Part shown: one piece after another, positions 10,926-21,160 of the stretch
Layout: the number at the start of each line of letters is the position of its first letter
Numbering within the stretch: the first letter of the stretch is position 1
Source of the DNA: Platycnemis pennipes
Lineage: Eukaryota; Arthropoda; Insecta; Odonata; Platycnemididae
Direction: 5' to 3'
DNA length: 64,000 nucleotides
NCBI GenBank assembly: GCA_933228895.1
Contig: OW121857.1
Span: 74,953,672 to 75,017,671 of the forward strand
Program-made: the position numbers and the translations under genes
The notes under the pieces: generated by a model
What the model saw: only the letters and a program-made list of their open reading frames with translations
The model's database searches: none
What the model was told of the DNA's origin: nothing

Positions 10926-12440
10926 CAATTCTGCCAGTGCCCTCCCCTCTACATGGTGGAAATACCCTTACAGACGCGCACACAACCTCCGCTAGCGTCT
11001 TAATACCTTCAGGGTCTCTCGTCGGAATCCGTGCGGAAGACGGAATGCATACGAAGGCGGGGGTGGGCTGAGGAGAGTGAAGGGAATTGGGGGAGTCTCC
11101 CGAAAACATGATTTGCAAGCAACCGAATGGGAGGGGAGGGGTTTTCATGCCGGGGGGAGAGGTAAAGGGATGGGGAGGTCTTATTAATAACAAACTTTAG
11201 TTGGCAAAGGGAAAGCGTGTTACGACGACTGCGGTGTAATTCAAGCCGAGTATTTTGGGATCCAGTGGTGTCACCTGAAAAGGTGCGAGGACCCGGAGAT
11301 TATTTATAATAGCATGCCCACACGATGCACCTTAATATGCATCCGTAAAGATGATTAATGGGAGATAACCTGGCCATCTAATATAAACATTCGCTAGTGA
11401 AGAGACTCGAAGTGGCAATCAAACAACCGATGAATAAATTATTACCGAACCTAGATACTACCCAGTCGATAAACTTGAAATTTCATGAATTCATACAAAC
11501 GAGAGAAAACTTAATTTAATTATTTCGCTTGTTAGAGGAAAAGGGAGTGTAAAATCAAGGCAGCATTTTTCAAACCAGTAGCAGGAGGAGCCGAATGATG
11601 ACTAGATGAATTCAGTTTACAAAGAGTACACTGTGTTCATTGCTGTTTATTTTATGTTTCATATAAAATATCTCTTTTAAAAATCACTTCTCGAAAAGAT
11701 GAGGGTGAAAATATTCCTATAACTTCTTTAAAGAACTAATATAAAAAAATGTTGACATATGGAAGGTAGGTAACTAATGCATTGTCAGAAAATACTGAAA
11801 ATACAGCGCCACTTCCATTCATCATTTTGAATCCACCGCTGTTTCGACCAATGGTAGCATCGTGGAAGGTTACAAGTCCAATATCTAGAAGAGTTGCAAA
11901 ATATATCAACACAATTTTGGCATATACATTTGCTGAAAATATTTCGAGCCCTTAAGAACTAATGTGAACCCTCAAACAACAGGCTAAAGACTAGGAAAAC
12001 ATATGAAACTGAGTTACGGCACTGTTTTCGCTGGAGTCATCGCAAATCAATTCGACTCTATATGATTTTACCCGTTTGACTTTTATAGCACGTGGCTATT
12101 CGTCGAAGAGGCTAGTCATTTGATTATGAGATATTCGTCAACATTGTTTAATGGAAGATTCTTTCTGCGAACCAGTTCATCTAATGGAGAGAGTTCTTCT
12201 GGATACCCCTCACATTCCATTCAAGACAATAAGTAGGAACATACATTCAGGAAAAGTAGCCAAATTTATATCGACTATATTTATGACTGGAGTAAAGGAC
12301 ATCAAGGCACGTGCTTTCGGAGGCATAAAGAAGACTGACTTAGAACGAAGGGAATAATAAAAATATTTCCTCTTTTCTCTCTCCAGTTCACAGTCTGGTC
12401 TCATTAGTCAGGCATTTTTGTCCTTCGCTCCCAAGTTGCT
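10926..12440. other. No recognisable gene or repeat
   Basis: Begins with a mixed GC-moderate segment (10926-11180) whose minus-strand frame is Pro-rich and featureless, then AT-rich sequence. The frame at 12151-12357 is short and unrecognised. Confidence 0.4.
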
Positions 12441-13710
12441 TCACATCACATTTTATGGTAACCACGTGGCCTCGGCCTTTTCGCTCTAACCAGAAGACTT
12501 AATCCCCATTTACTTTTTGAATAACGCCCAAGGAAAACCTTAATACCGTCCAGTGACATCACCCTACGTGTCCAAGACGACCCCCTCTCCCTCCTCCGCA
12601 GTCCTCCAACCTCTTCCCTCCCACTTTGGACCAAGTTTAATTTTACGCTAACGCTTACGCTATCCTTTTTTTCCTCTGCGGGAGGGGGGAGGAGGAATAA
12701 GTTTCATCGTTAACCAACCTTGAGCGCCGCGAATTGAATCAAGTCCCTTTTTAAAACATTAACGCGACGCGGAGGTGCGGGAAATCATTAAGTCGATCCG
12801 GGTCTAAGATGGGGAAATGGGATGGGAAGGGGGGGTAGGACGTAGATTGAGGGGAGCGGTTGAGCTGTGATGAAAAATCGAGAGAAATGCGAGGAATCCC
12901 AATGAAATAAAAAAATGGGAAGCGGGAAAAGAGGGTCAACTTTTGTAAGAAATTCCGCCGCTCGCATTGAAAACCAAATCTAATCCATTTCATGTCTATT
13001 CACACCGGGTACCTCCCCCCACCAATTTCGGCTCCGTACGTCAGTTCTGCCCCAAACCCTAGACTCTACTGCCTCCTCCCAAGAAGGAGGTCGAGACCTC
13101 TCGCCTCCAACCTCATCGAACTTCCTTCCACGCGCAGGATACACTGGGCTCCCTTCACGAAAACCCCCTAACTCACACCAAGGACTCCCAAACATTAAAA
13201 CCCCGACCCCAACTCCTCTTCCCACCACATCAACGGAGGCCTCCCCAAACCAACACCCTCTTCCACCCTTCCCGTCCACCCTCCCTCTGCTATCCCTTCC
13301 GCTGGCACCTATCCACCGGCTCCAACTAAAAGTATACGGATCGGGAGAGAGAGGTGAAGGAGGAGGAGTTGAAGAGGACAGGAAGAGAGGGAGGGAAGGG
13401 GTAGGAGAAGGATGAGAGAAAGAAGAGGAGTGTATGTAGAACGGGCAGGGGAGCCAACCTTTCAGGAGCAAAAACGAACTCGAACTCACCCTTTCCCCCC
13501 ACACGATTATGTGTAGTGGGGAAAACTTTCCTTCACCAAATCCCCCCCCCCCCTCCCCGAAAACGAGAAGAGTTTTAAGTCCGGAGAAATTCGAAAAAGG
13601 GCGAGAAAGGAGCGGTAGAGTTCGGAGGGTTGGCTTGGTGGAGAAATAGTTGCAGGAAGTGAAGCTACCCCACCCCCGCCTTACTTATAGGGGGGGGGGG
13701 TGAGGAATGG
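12441..13710. other. Alternating pyrimidine- and purine-rich low-complexity DNA
   Basis: From about 12990 to 13330 the + strand is C-rich (CCTCCC, CCACC words); from 13331 to 13450 it switches abruptly to purine-rich (GAGGAGG, GGAAGAG words). A C run near 13541-13552 and a G run near 13691-13700 follow. The 174-codon minus-strand frame at 12980-13504 spans this switch and reads as Ser/Pro then Gly/Arg repeats, so I do not believe it is a gene. Confidence 0.55.
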
Positions 13711-14289
13711 CAAAAGGTATTTAAGGAGTGAGGGTGACCAAGAAGTAGGTTCGCGACTTCCTGAGCCAAAACTCATGAGAAGATTCCAAATCGTCACTTA
13801 TGAAGCTAAAAATATACTGTTTTCACCGCTAATAATTTCACAGGACTCACAAATTAACATTAATTCATCGGAGGCATTTATAACCATTGTAAATACTTAA
13901 ATCCGATCGAAATACGGAGTGCAGAGCATTTTCTTATTTTTTTATGAAAGTGAGGATTTAGGTAGACTAAGTGTGACATGGCGAGCGCGTAATTAAAAAT
14001 GAGTCGATTTGATCCCTTCATCGGACAACATAACTATTTCCTGTGGTGGTACGTAAAGAAAAGTGTAGTTTACAAAAATCGCTTGGCTCGTATTGAAAAC
14101 TAGCGAATGCACAATTAATGCTTACTTTTTACTATGATAGATCACAATTTTAAGTACAATTAGTATAAAAGATGTGGATCGGAAAGTTATAACAATACCA
14201 CAGGAAAGGGCTTGAGTACATTTATTTCCAACGGCACAAAATAATGAAACGTGTGATGACGTGACATTCATTCAGGGAATTAGCCTCGT

Positions 14290-15335
14290 AAGTTCGCTGG
14301 GTGTAAGTAAAAGGTGGGAGAGGGGCGGGAAAGAGAACGGAAGTAGCAAGGGGTGGGATGGATATAGTAGAACAGGGGGGGAGAGAGAGAGTTCACCTCG
14401 CGGAGAGGGAGGTCGGAGTTAGTCAAGACGGAAGAGCAGGAGGAATGATTCTTCCCCTAATATCTCCAAAGGAAGGAGTGAAAAAAAACGCATTCCTTCG
14501 AAATCGAAGTCTCCAGAGTCCCGGGGAGAATGGAGTGAGGGTCCTTATTTATTTTTTTCCCACTCGATCCCTCCTCCTACGTTTCTCTACACTCTCCTTC
14601 GGGCGTCCAGCCCCTTCTCCCTCCCCACCGAACCGAAGTGATTGGCGTAAGAGGGACTGACTGACTGAATGAGAGCGGATAGGCGAAAGGGTGCGAAGGT
14701 TCGAGGGGTCGAAGAGGGGCCCTGGGAGGACCATCGGTTGAGTGTCGAAGACGAGGAGACGAAGGGGAAAACGGCGGAGAGATGACAATGGACGAGAGTG
14801 GAAAGCGGAGCGAGGGAAGAGACACTTCTTTTCATTAATGAATGAATGAAGCGAGGACATATTGGATAGGAAGAGCGGATGGGAAAAAGGCGGGGGTGGA
14901 GAGGAACGGACGTGGGGGGGAGGGAGGGAGGGGTGAGTAGGGGGTGGTTTGGGGACGGCGTTAGACCGGAGAGGACAGGCCAGAAGGAACGGCAATGGAC
15001 TGGGAGTGTGGGAGGGTGGGTGAAAATGTAAGGGGGAGGCCAAATGGGGGGAGGGGAGAAGAGATCTCTAAAAATAAAGACTAAGAGAGAGGAAAGCAGC
15101 GTCATTCGAAAATAACCCGGGGAAAAGTGGAAAGGGGGGTGGTGGGAAGAGACGGAGATATAGCAGGTGCTTATGGCTGGGGAGTGGGGAGGGAAGGGAA
15201 GGGTGAATGGGCAGGAAGGAGCATCGAACCATGGGTGGGGGGATGTGGAGGGAGTAGGGGAGCCGCCGACTACGGAGATGTGAGGGTAGGTAGGGTTGAA
15301 GACATTACGGAAAGGGCAGGACACCAGCCACGCAC
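14290..15335 (+). repeat. Kilobase-scale purine-rich tract
   Basis: For about 1 kb the + strand is overwhelmingly G and A (GGGAGG, GAGGGG, GGAAAGG words), interrupted mainly by a pyrimidine-rich island at 14550-14640. Open frames run through on the minus strand, including 260 codons at 14587-15369, and several overlapping frames are open at once. The product is Pro/Ser/His-rich, as expected from antisense purine sequence with few A/T-rich stop codons. Such tracts are known to form triplex or other non-B structures. Confidence 0.65.
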
Positions 15336-15589
15336 CACGGACGAATAGTATCCGACAGACACATACCAATTACGAAAAGCAAACCGACGGTTGGGGAAGG
15401 ATTGAAACACTTCATCGATTCCATAAATTTCCCACACGTCCGACTGGCGTGAACATTGCTGCTTCGTTGTCAAATCTCCTACCCCACCACCTGAGTTGGC
15501 CTCAGCGTGGCTGCGCGAGGCGTAGATATGGCAACGCCGGACTCCATTTCACCAGATCACGTCCGAAAGTCATAGGGGATCGACATATG

Positions 15590-15611
15590 ACGGATCGATT
15601 GATCGATCCGT
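15590..15611. repeat. Perfect 10-bp palindrome with 2-nt spacer
   Basis: ACGGATCGAT, spacer TG, then ATCGATCCGT. It contains two ATCGAT words. It may be a dimeric protein-binding site or simply chance; nothing nearby identifies a promoter. Confidence 0.5.
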
Positions 15612-16340
15612 TCACCCACCCGAAGCAGCTTTTGTGGGATGAGAAGGAGAGGAAAAAAAGGAATTTGAAAAGGATCCCGACGGTCTATTTAACGGTCCCC
15701 GGTCACACGGATTTATTTAACAACCCGAACGGGAATCTCCTCTATTTTTCTCTTTACTTCAGGGAAGAAGGAAAAAGGGTTCACAGGGGAGAACGACTGA
15801 CTCCGCAGTTAAAAGTTTACGCCCGATCGTAAGGAGACGAACGCGGTAGGCCCCTTCCACGTGAGGGGACGTCTTCCCTTCCACGACTAAAGCGTTTGCG
15901 ATACCGAATTCTTTCCCGAGCCACCACCTTCGCTTTAAACCGCGGTAGCTTCAGTCCGGATCCGACCACCCACGAAGGTATTCTCTGCAAGACGATGACG
16001 TGGAACGGAGAGGACGGAATGAGTCGCGGGAGAAGATTTCTGCTTCCCCAAGTCGTCTTTTACGTGCGGGAGCATGGTCTGTGGAGGTGCAATGACACTT
16101 TGACGGGGCGAAAAAAAGATCAAGACCTCGAGTCCGCAATACCTTTCGGAGATATGACAAAGGAGGCATGTCAAACTGGAATCCTGCGCAGGGCGTTGAG
16201 TATAATGGGCAAGCTCAGGGCGAAGAAAAGTTTTCTCAACTAAAGTTTCGAGGATTTTGAGCCCGAGCTGACACCCCCGAATTTATTTATAAATAACGCG
16301 TGTTCTGTGTGTGCATAAGGCTAACGGGTATATGAAAAAA
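15612..16340. other. CpG-containing interval, no gene called
   Basis: Open frames at 15296-15832 (178 codons, +) and 15896-16243 (115 codons, +) were read through. Neither gives a recognisable domain or signal peptide, and overlapping antisense frames are open as well. A coding exon cannot be excluded, but I cannot support one. Confidence 0.35.
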
Positions 16341-16351
16341 TTAAGTAGTTT

Positions 16352-16433
16352 AATATCCATTTTTAAAAATCCTCTTCGTAATTTTCCTTAAAATTTGTGA
16401 AAAGTACGAAGTGTAATTTTTAACATGGATATT
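16352..16433. repeat. Imperfect inverted repeat
   Basis: AATATCCAT at the left pairs with ATGGATATT at the right. Inside, CTTCGTA pairs with TACGAAG and TTTAAAAA-like with AATTTTTA. The total span is 82 bp, so it may be a remnant of a small foldback or MITE. Confidence 0.5.
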
Positions 16434-16629
16434 ACCGTCTTTCACGGAAAAAAGCCTCCAATGCTCGATCGTATGAATAGTTAAAATCCAAAATGTACTT
16501 ATTACGCAAACAAATCAAAAATTTTGATATTTTCTCGGGAAAAATAAGATTTTGGTTTTCAGAAATGTTATTCCAGTGCATCAAGAGAAGCGTCACGTAT
16601 CCATTATATAGTTAATATTCATTATCTTC

Positions 16630-17010
16630 ATTAGTCATAAATCCTCAGATTGGGTTGAGGCAGCTCTCCACTGAGTTCTTCTATCGGCTAATCTCTTCAC
16701 ATTTACGTATTTCTTCTCTTTCACATCCTTCATAACTTATTCCATATATCACTCTCGAGGCCTTCCTTTGCCATTATTCCCATCCACTTGACATTCAACG
16801 ATTGTCTTCATCATCGTGTCTTAAGATATGGATGATTATGTTACCCCGTCTTCCTCTTGGAGTTTTCAGCAGGCTTCTCTTTTCTCCCAATCTTCTTAAG
16901 ACTTCGTTTGTCACTAGTTTGTCAATAGTTAATATTATATAATCGGTATTAAAGCGCAAGCATTGATGGGTGCAGCTTTCTGCCACATGGAAGTTAAGGA
17001 AACGCTTCCT
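16630..17010 (-). pseudogene. Decayed LINE C-terminal remnant
   Basis: Minus-strand translation around 16800-16930 gives VLRRLGEKRSLLKT followed by RRGN and HILRHD. This is the characteristic carboxy-terminal segment of an arthropod LINE type (family form NEEVLRRIGEKR...RRGNWIGHILRHD). The 3' part (16640-16760) matches the better-preserved copy at 59423-59720 at DNA level, including TCAATCCTCAGATTGG-like and TTTACGTATTTCTTCTCTTTCA blocks. No catalytic reverse-transcriptase motifs are present, so the copy is 5'-truncated and non-functional. Confidence 0.75.
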
Positions 17011-17129
17011 CATTCAATATTAAAACCGTTGATGTTATTGTTATTAACGTTGTCCATCAAGGTTATCACGGCGGTCGACCGAAAATAAGTAACATTTTTA
17101 CCATTATCTGATCGATGATTGTTCGGAAA

Positions 17130-17205
17130 GAGGAGAATGATGGGCAGAGGGAAACCCGGAGAAGGCATTAGTCTTTGCTCTTAACGAAACGCACCAATGG
17201 GTCTA
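17130..17205 (-). mobile_element. SINE family 1, 3' fragment
   Basis: GGGAAACCCGGAGAAGGCATTAG followed by CTCTTAACGAAACGCACCAA matches the tail of the reverse SINE at 1316 (AGAAACCCGGCATCGGCATTAG, CTCTTAACGAAAAAGTGCCAA). Head and body are missing. Confidence 0.55.
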
Positions 17206-17251
17206 CTGTTTTACACGTTGGTGTCTGCCATTGAAGTTCCTTCCAATTCAA

Positions 17252-17314
17252 ATTCATCTACATAAACGCAATACCCTGCAAGCCTCCACGAGGGTCTGTG
17301 GCAGTGGGTGAAAA
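17252..17314 (+). repeat. Dispersed hairpin repeat, copy 2
   Basis: It starts TTCATCTACATAAACGC, then AATACCCTGCAAGCCTCCAC, then GAGGGTCTGTGGCAGTGGGTGAA. The leading TTCATCTACAT block is shared with copies at 37982 and 30143 (reverse), so the repeat is longer than its hairpin core. Confidence 0.75.
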
Positions 17315-17447
17315 GCTTTCAATTCAAACCAAATAAACAACTGAAAACCTTTTCCTTAGCAGTATTCGAACTATAGCACGAACTATGGAACATACCATGG
17401 TACCATGACCAACATAACAACCAGATCTCTAAGTTAAAACGCTAACG

Positions 17448-17477
17448 TTAGTACGTTTTAACGGTAAAACGTACTAA
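17448..17477. repeat. Perfect 13-bp hairpin, 4-nt loop
   Basis: TTAGTACGTTTTA, loop ACGG, TAAAACGTACTAA. It is too AT-rich and isolated to be called a terminator or regulatory site in a eukaryotic genome, and has no visible partner elements. Confidence 0.6.
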
Positions 17478-18081
17478 TCCAAACAGGACAATTTGACCCC
17501 TTTGACGAAGAGAAAAGAATTTCATCAGTCTAGTCACCTACCATTACGCAAAATCATTGAGTTACTATATGATGAGATAAATCATACAGAGACCTATCTA
17601 TATATTTATATATATACCTATATTAGGAGAGCTTCGTATGATAGTTTTATAATGCCCGTTAATATGTATATGAAATGAGATGATAGTGAAAAAAAATCCT
17701 TCCAGGAAGAAATTGGAGAGTTAAGCGAAAATTCCAATATTTCTCTAAGAGTAGAGAGAGAGAAAAGTAATTTTAATCAAACGCTTAGGTATCATGGGGG
17801 CAAAGAGCACATGAATGATTGTCAGAACGACCTCCAACGAAACGGAAATACGATCTAAGGTTTCCTCGGCGTTACTTGCCGATGAAATCGGCTTTCGGGC
17901 GTTCCTCCGCGTCTGGGTGTCTCTGGGTGACAACAGTTTCTCCAGCCATCGTACTGACGTCTTATCAAAATTGTCCGTCTTTTATAGGGGGCTAGGAGCC
18001 TTGGGCCCATCTCTGATTGGCTGCTGGTTCATCCAATTGGAATACTCTTGCAGAAATTGAAGAAGCAAGAACACGGGAGAT

Positions 18082-18420
18082 CACCTTCCCAAACCGAAGG
18101 ACAAGATTCCTCGTACTCATTACAAAGGGGTCTACTAGCTAGAATGTACGTTCGGAAAGTCATACATCGGGAAAACAGGGACGTCGATTGAATGCAGAGT
18201 GCGTGAACATTAACGAGCCTCAGAGGAAAAGTAATTCCGCCTCTCCACCGTCTCGGAGCACATGTGGTCGGGACCCGGCCACCAAGTGGACTTCGAGAAA
18301 CCAAAAGTCGTTTGCAATGAGCGCAGATACTATCCAAGACTGATCCGGGAGACGATAGAAATAGAGAAAAACAAGAACTTCAACCGGGAGGACGGATACG
18401 CACTCTCTAACGCTTGGAAG
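18082..18420 (+). pseudogene. GIY-YIG endonuclease domain of a Penelope-like element, broken
   Basis: In one + frame the reading gives YKGVY (GVY at 18127-18135, the GIY half), then FGKSYIGKTG (YIG at 18163-18171), an arginine in CRVREH (18196-18210), SEHMW, GHQVDF (18277-18294) and NFNREDGYALSNAW ending near 18417. This order is that of the carboxy-terminal GIY-YIG nuclease of Penelope-like retroelements, which nicks target DNA for reverse transcription. Three in-frame stops (18136-18138, 18211-18213, 18232-18234) make it non-functional. The frame then stays open past the domain to 18567. The upstream reverse transcriptase is missing; sequence 5' of 18060 is instead an inverted copy of the element's own terminal region. 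Confidence 0.85.
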
Positions 18421-18448
18421 AGAGTATTCCAATTGGATGAACCAGCAG

Positions 18449-18488
18449 CCAATCAGAGACGGCCAAAGGCTCCTAGCCCCCTATATAA
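18449..18488 (+). promoter_or_regulatory. CCAAT and TATA-like boxes in Penelope-like terminal repeat
   Basis: CCAAT lies at 18449-18453 and TATATAA at 18482-18488. The inverted arm holds the same pair on the minus strand: CCAAT as ATTGG at 18016-18020 and TATAAAA at 17980-17986. Both copies keep both boxes at similar spacing, which fits the terminal repeat being the element's own promoter. This is inference; no transcription start is visible. Confidence 0.45.
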
Positions 18489-18890
18489 GACGGACAATGT
18501 TGATGCGTTAAATGTTCATAGTTTATTCTTTGTTATTCTACCCTCTTCTTTCATTGTCTTTTGTTAAGTTCTTTTTCCGGTGGTCCCACGAAGGTTTTGC
18601 GGGTTTCCCTTCGTGCGCGGGCGAATGCCGGGCCAATACCGCTCCCGTTGAAAAGATTGAACAATATTCCTGCAAGGTGCAAATACAAGAACGTTAACAT
18701 CCAGTGAAATTCACAGAGTCCTGAAGGGGAGAAATCCCAAACAGGGCCGTGACCAACCTTTTGTTATTATTTATTATGTTTTGTTATTATTTATGTTTTT
18801 GTTAAGTTTTGTGAATCTTTTATTGCTTGTTATTGTTGGCCACAATAAAGGAACCTTTGAACTTGAACTTGATGCATCGTCACTTCTGAC

Positions 18891-18928
18891 CTGAAGACGC
18901 CAGCAGGATGGCTGGAGAAACTGTTGTC
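18891..18928 (+). ncRNA. Hammerhead-ribozyme-like core, probably decayed
   Basis: CTGAAGA (18891-18897) fits the first hammerhead core strand CUGANGA. CCAGC (18900-18904) can pair with GCTGG (18911-18915) as stem II. GAAA (18917-18920) is the second core strand, and CTGTTGTC (18921-18928) ends with the GTC cleavage triplet after a very short stem III. Stem I is weak (pairs interrupted by mismatches) and the base of stem II is mismatched. Penelope-like elements are known carriers of small hammerheads, so the location fits. The inverted copy near 17930-17950 keeps the GAAAC..GTC half only. Confidence 0.45.
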
Positions 18929-19639
18929 GCCAAGACAAACCCAGACGCGGAGGAACGCCCGAAAGCCGATTTCATCGAAACTGAAATACGTTATGATGGA
19001 AAGGAGACAAAAGCTAATACGCTGCACAAAGTTTTCTTCCCCCCAATTAAATAAACGAGGCGTCCCCGCTTAACGTCACACCTCAGACAAAGAGTGGGAG
19101 ACGGCCGGAGTGGGGGAGGTGGAACTCAATACGGGAACACCAGCCTAGGTAGCGAAAACAGTAAGCGCACACATAAACATTCTCTGAAAGGGATGGCGAA
19201 GGAAGAGTGGTGAGATGACGATGGAGCTGAAAGCAGTTCGCACCAAAATAATCGCATCGCAAAAGAGATGCTCTCGCGAGACAGAGCGGAGATTTCATAA
19301 AAACGGCCTCGCGAGGAACATCCACGGATCGCGGGTTCAAAATCTCCTCTCCCAACCCCCTCTTCCCTTCAGTCAGTATTCCCCACCCGGCCCACAATCC
19401 CTCACGAGAACCCAGCCCCGCAAAAATAACATCCTTTGATATTCCTCCCTTGAGTGAGTGATGAAGTAAGGGTTGAGGGACGAGACCGGTAGGTTACGGG
19501 GGGAAACGTAGGTACCGGATGAGAAGATGAGGAAGTATGGTACGGTACCATAGGAATGTGCCGTCTCAAAACGAACCTCCCACCCTATCATTATCCAATT
19601 ATCCCATTATCCAAAACCCATGATCCAATATAATGATGT

Positions 19640-19828
19640 GAATATTGAGTACTACGTAATATTATTATGATCATTTTTTGTATATTAAAACATGTATTAG
19701 GTATAAGTACTATTTTTATACATTTTTGTTTTTTTTTAATGTTATGTAATCTTCATGTTATTTCCTAAAAAGTCTAAAAGACCTTAATGGGTCTACGAAA
19801 ATAAACATTTTATTATTATTATTATTAC
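19640..19828 (+). mobile_element. Probable LINE 3' UTR with (ATT)n tail
   Basis: AT-rich sequence ends with AAGACCTTAATGGGTCTACG, AAAATAAACATTTT and then an (ATT)n run at 19809-19827. A short hairpin (GACC..GGTC) followed by a polyadenylation-like AATAAA and a trinucleotide tail is typical of LINE 3' ends in arthropods. No coding remnant is attached, so the assignment is tentative. Confidence 0.4.
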
Positions 19829-19894
19829 CCTCCTCAACGCACGTCTACGCTTCTGCTCCTGAGAGTGACAACCCAGGGGGTATCAACACAATGA

Positions 19895-20228
19895 AGATCG
19901 GGTTGGTGTGGTGGCAAGAGCACTGTCCTCCCATCCCGAGTGCCCGGGTTCGATTCCCGGCAGTGGCGGATTTTTCAGTGGGAAACCGGTCCCCCCTTGA
20001 GTGCCTAGTGGAGGGCATTTCAAGTTCAGTACTCCGTCCGTCGGATGGGACGAAGCCGTGGTCCCCTTGGCGCCTTTCGTTAAGAGTAGGTTAATGCCGA
20101 CGCCGGGTTTCTCTCCACCCTTCCTCCGTTCCCTGAAAACTCCTACCATTACCCAATTATCCACCTATCCTATATGGCGCAAATGACCTCAGCTGTCGGT
20201 CGCCTCCCCTGAATAACCAACCAACCAA
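19895..20228 (+). mobile_element. SINE family 1, best-preserved copy
   Basis: The tRNA-like head GATCGGGTTGGTGTGGTGGC (A-box region) is followed by GGGTTCGATTCCCGGCAGTG (B box). The body carries TGAGTGCCTAGTGGAGGGCA, then AGTACTCCGTCCGTCGGATGG, CCGTGGTCCCCTTGGC and GCCGGGTTTCTCTCCACCC. The tail contains TATGGCGCAAATGACCTCAG, CTGTCGGTCGCC and (CCAA)n. The last block also occurs in the copy at 35464. The head is close to a tRNA but its arms are not all paired and a ~250-bp body follows, so it is a SINE, not a tRNA gene. Confidence 0.9.
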
Positions 20229-20666
20229 GTTATGAAGCACTGTAGCACTGAAGAAAATATATCAGAGTTTGGAATTGCGATTAAATATTAACTGCATGCA
20301 TGCCAGTGAATTTAAGGAGACATCCTTCACGTGAATAGATTCTCTACATGAAAGCAGCATCATGGGGAAATGAGTCCATGATGACCTCGGAGGTTAATGG
20401 TGCTGTAGGAGGCATTGGCATACTAGCCTAATGAAGCCAGAATGGGCGTACTATGGAAGGATTAGGCCCCACCCACTCCGCACAAAACGTACGGCCTCTT
20501 ATGGAGACTGCATGCATATTTAAACATATATAGTAATGAAATCGTGTTCAACTTTCATTACAACCGCATCAGTAAATCATCCTAGGCCTATTTAAGTGGT
20601 TAATTCATTTTATAGCCCTAGGTTTATCACTGAAACTGGTTCGAAGTTAACCCATTTAAACTACTT

Positions 20667-21160
20667 CAGGGTTCATACCAACTTTCCATTTTCAATTTCC
20701 CTGACTTTTCCCTGATTTCCAGTTCCAATTTTTTGAAATTTCCCCGACTTTATATCAATGGCAAAGCAGTCGAATATAGGGATTTTATGGAAAATTGCAG
20801 CAAGGTATATGGTCAAATAAAATTTATTTATTCCAGGGAAGTGACCTATTCCAGGCAAAATTCACTACATAACAACGGACGACTAAACCAAGCAGCCAGA
20901 TCCCGAGCCCTCGCGAGCCGACAAGACGGCGCTACCCCGTGCCGCCCAGCTAAAACGGCAAGTTTACGGTAACAAAATGTGAACCTCGCCGTTTCAACGC
21001 AGCAACGCTCCATGCCTTCAACCACGATTTTCATCTTTCTGTAGTGCTTCTGGAGTTTTTCCCTGACCAGAATCTAATTTTCCTGACATTTCCATGACTT
21101 TCAGTACAGATTTTTATTTCCCTGACATTTCCATGACTTCCCTGACCGGTATGAACCCTG
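20667..21160. mobile_element. hAT-like non-autonomous element
   Basis: It starts with CAGGGTTCATACC and ends with GGTATGAACCCTG, a perfect 13-bp terminal inverted repeat. TACTT lies immediately outside each end (20662-20666 and 21161-21165), a possible short target duplication. The subterminal regions are full of TTTCCCTGAC / TTTCCATGACTT units, which resemble non-autonomous hAT families whose ends read CAGGG and repeat GGAAATGTCAGGGAA. hAT elements usually make 8-bp duplications, which I cannot see here, so the superfamily call is moderate. No transposase is encoded. Confidence 0.65.

Larger units (their letters stand above)
17780..18990 (+). mobile_element. Penelope-like retroelement remnant with inverted arms
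   Basis: Three components identify the locus. (1) A + strand GIY-YIG endonuclease remnant at 18082-18420. (2) An inner inverted repeat, 17971-18051 against 18419-18499, over 90% identical by eye, each arm with a CCAAT box and a TATA-like box. (3) An outer inverted repeat, 17881-17950 against 18906-18980, sharing GGCTGGAGAAACTGTTGTC and CCCAGACGCGGAGGAACGCC. Penelope-like elements combine a reverse transcriptase with a carboxy-terminal GIY-YIG endonuclease and often carry partly inverted or tandem terminal repeats (pLTRs). No reverse-transcriptase domain is present, so only the 3' part and an inverted pLTR copy survive. The stretch 18500-18840 is probably 3' UTR and contains two TTGTTATTATTTAT units. 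Confidence 0.8.

Noticed and set aside
14587..15369. 260-codon minus-strand open frame, the longest in the window
   Set aside because: It lies in purine-rich DNA, codes for Pro/Ser/His-rich sequence without domains, and is overlapped by other open frames. The absence of stops follows from base composition.
17448..17477. Transcription terminator hairpin
   Set aside because: A bacterial-type terminator makes no sense in this eukaryotic context, and the hairpin is AT-rich with no adjacent transcript.
19895..19975. Possible tRNA gene (good A- and B-box words)
   Set aside because: The arms of a cloverleaf do not all pair, and a long body shared with at least six other loci follows; this is a SINE head.
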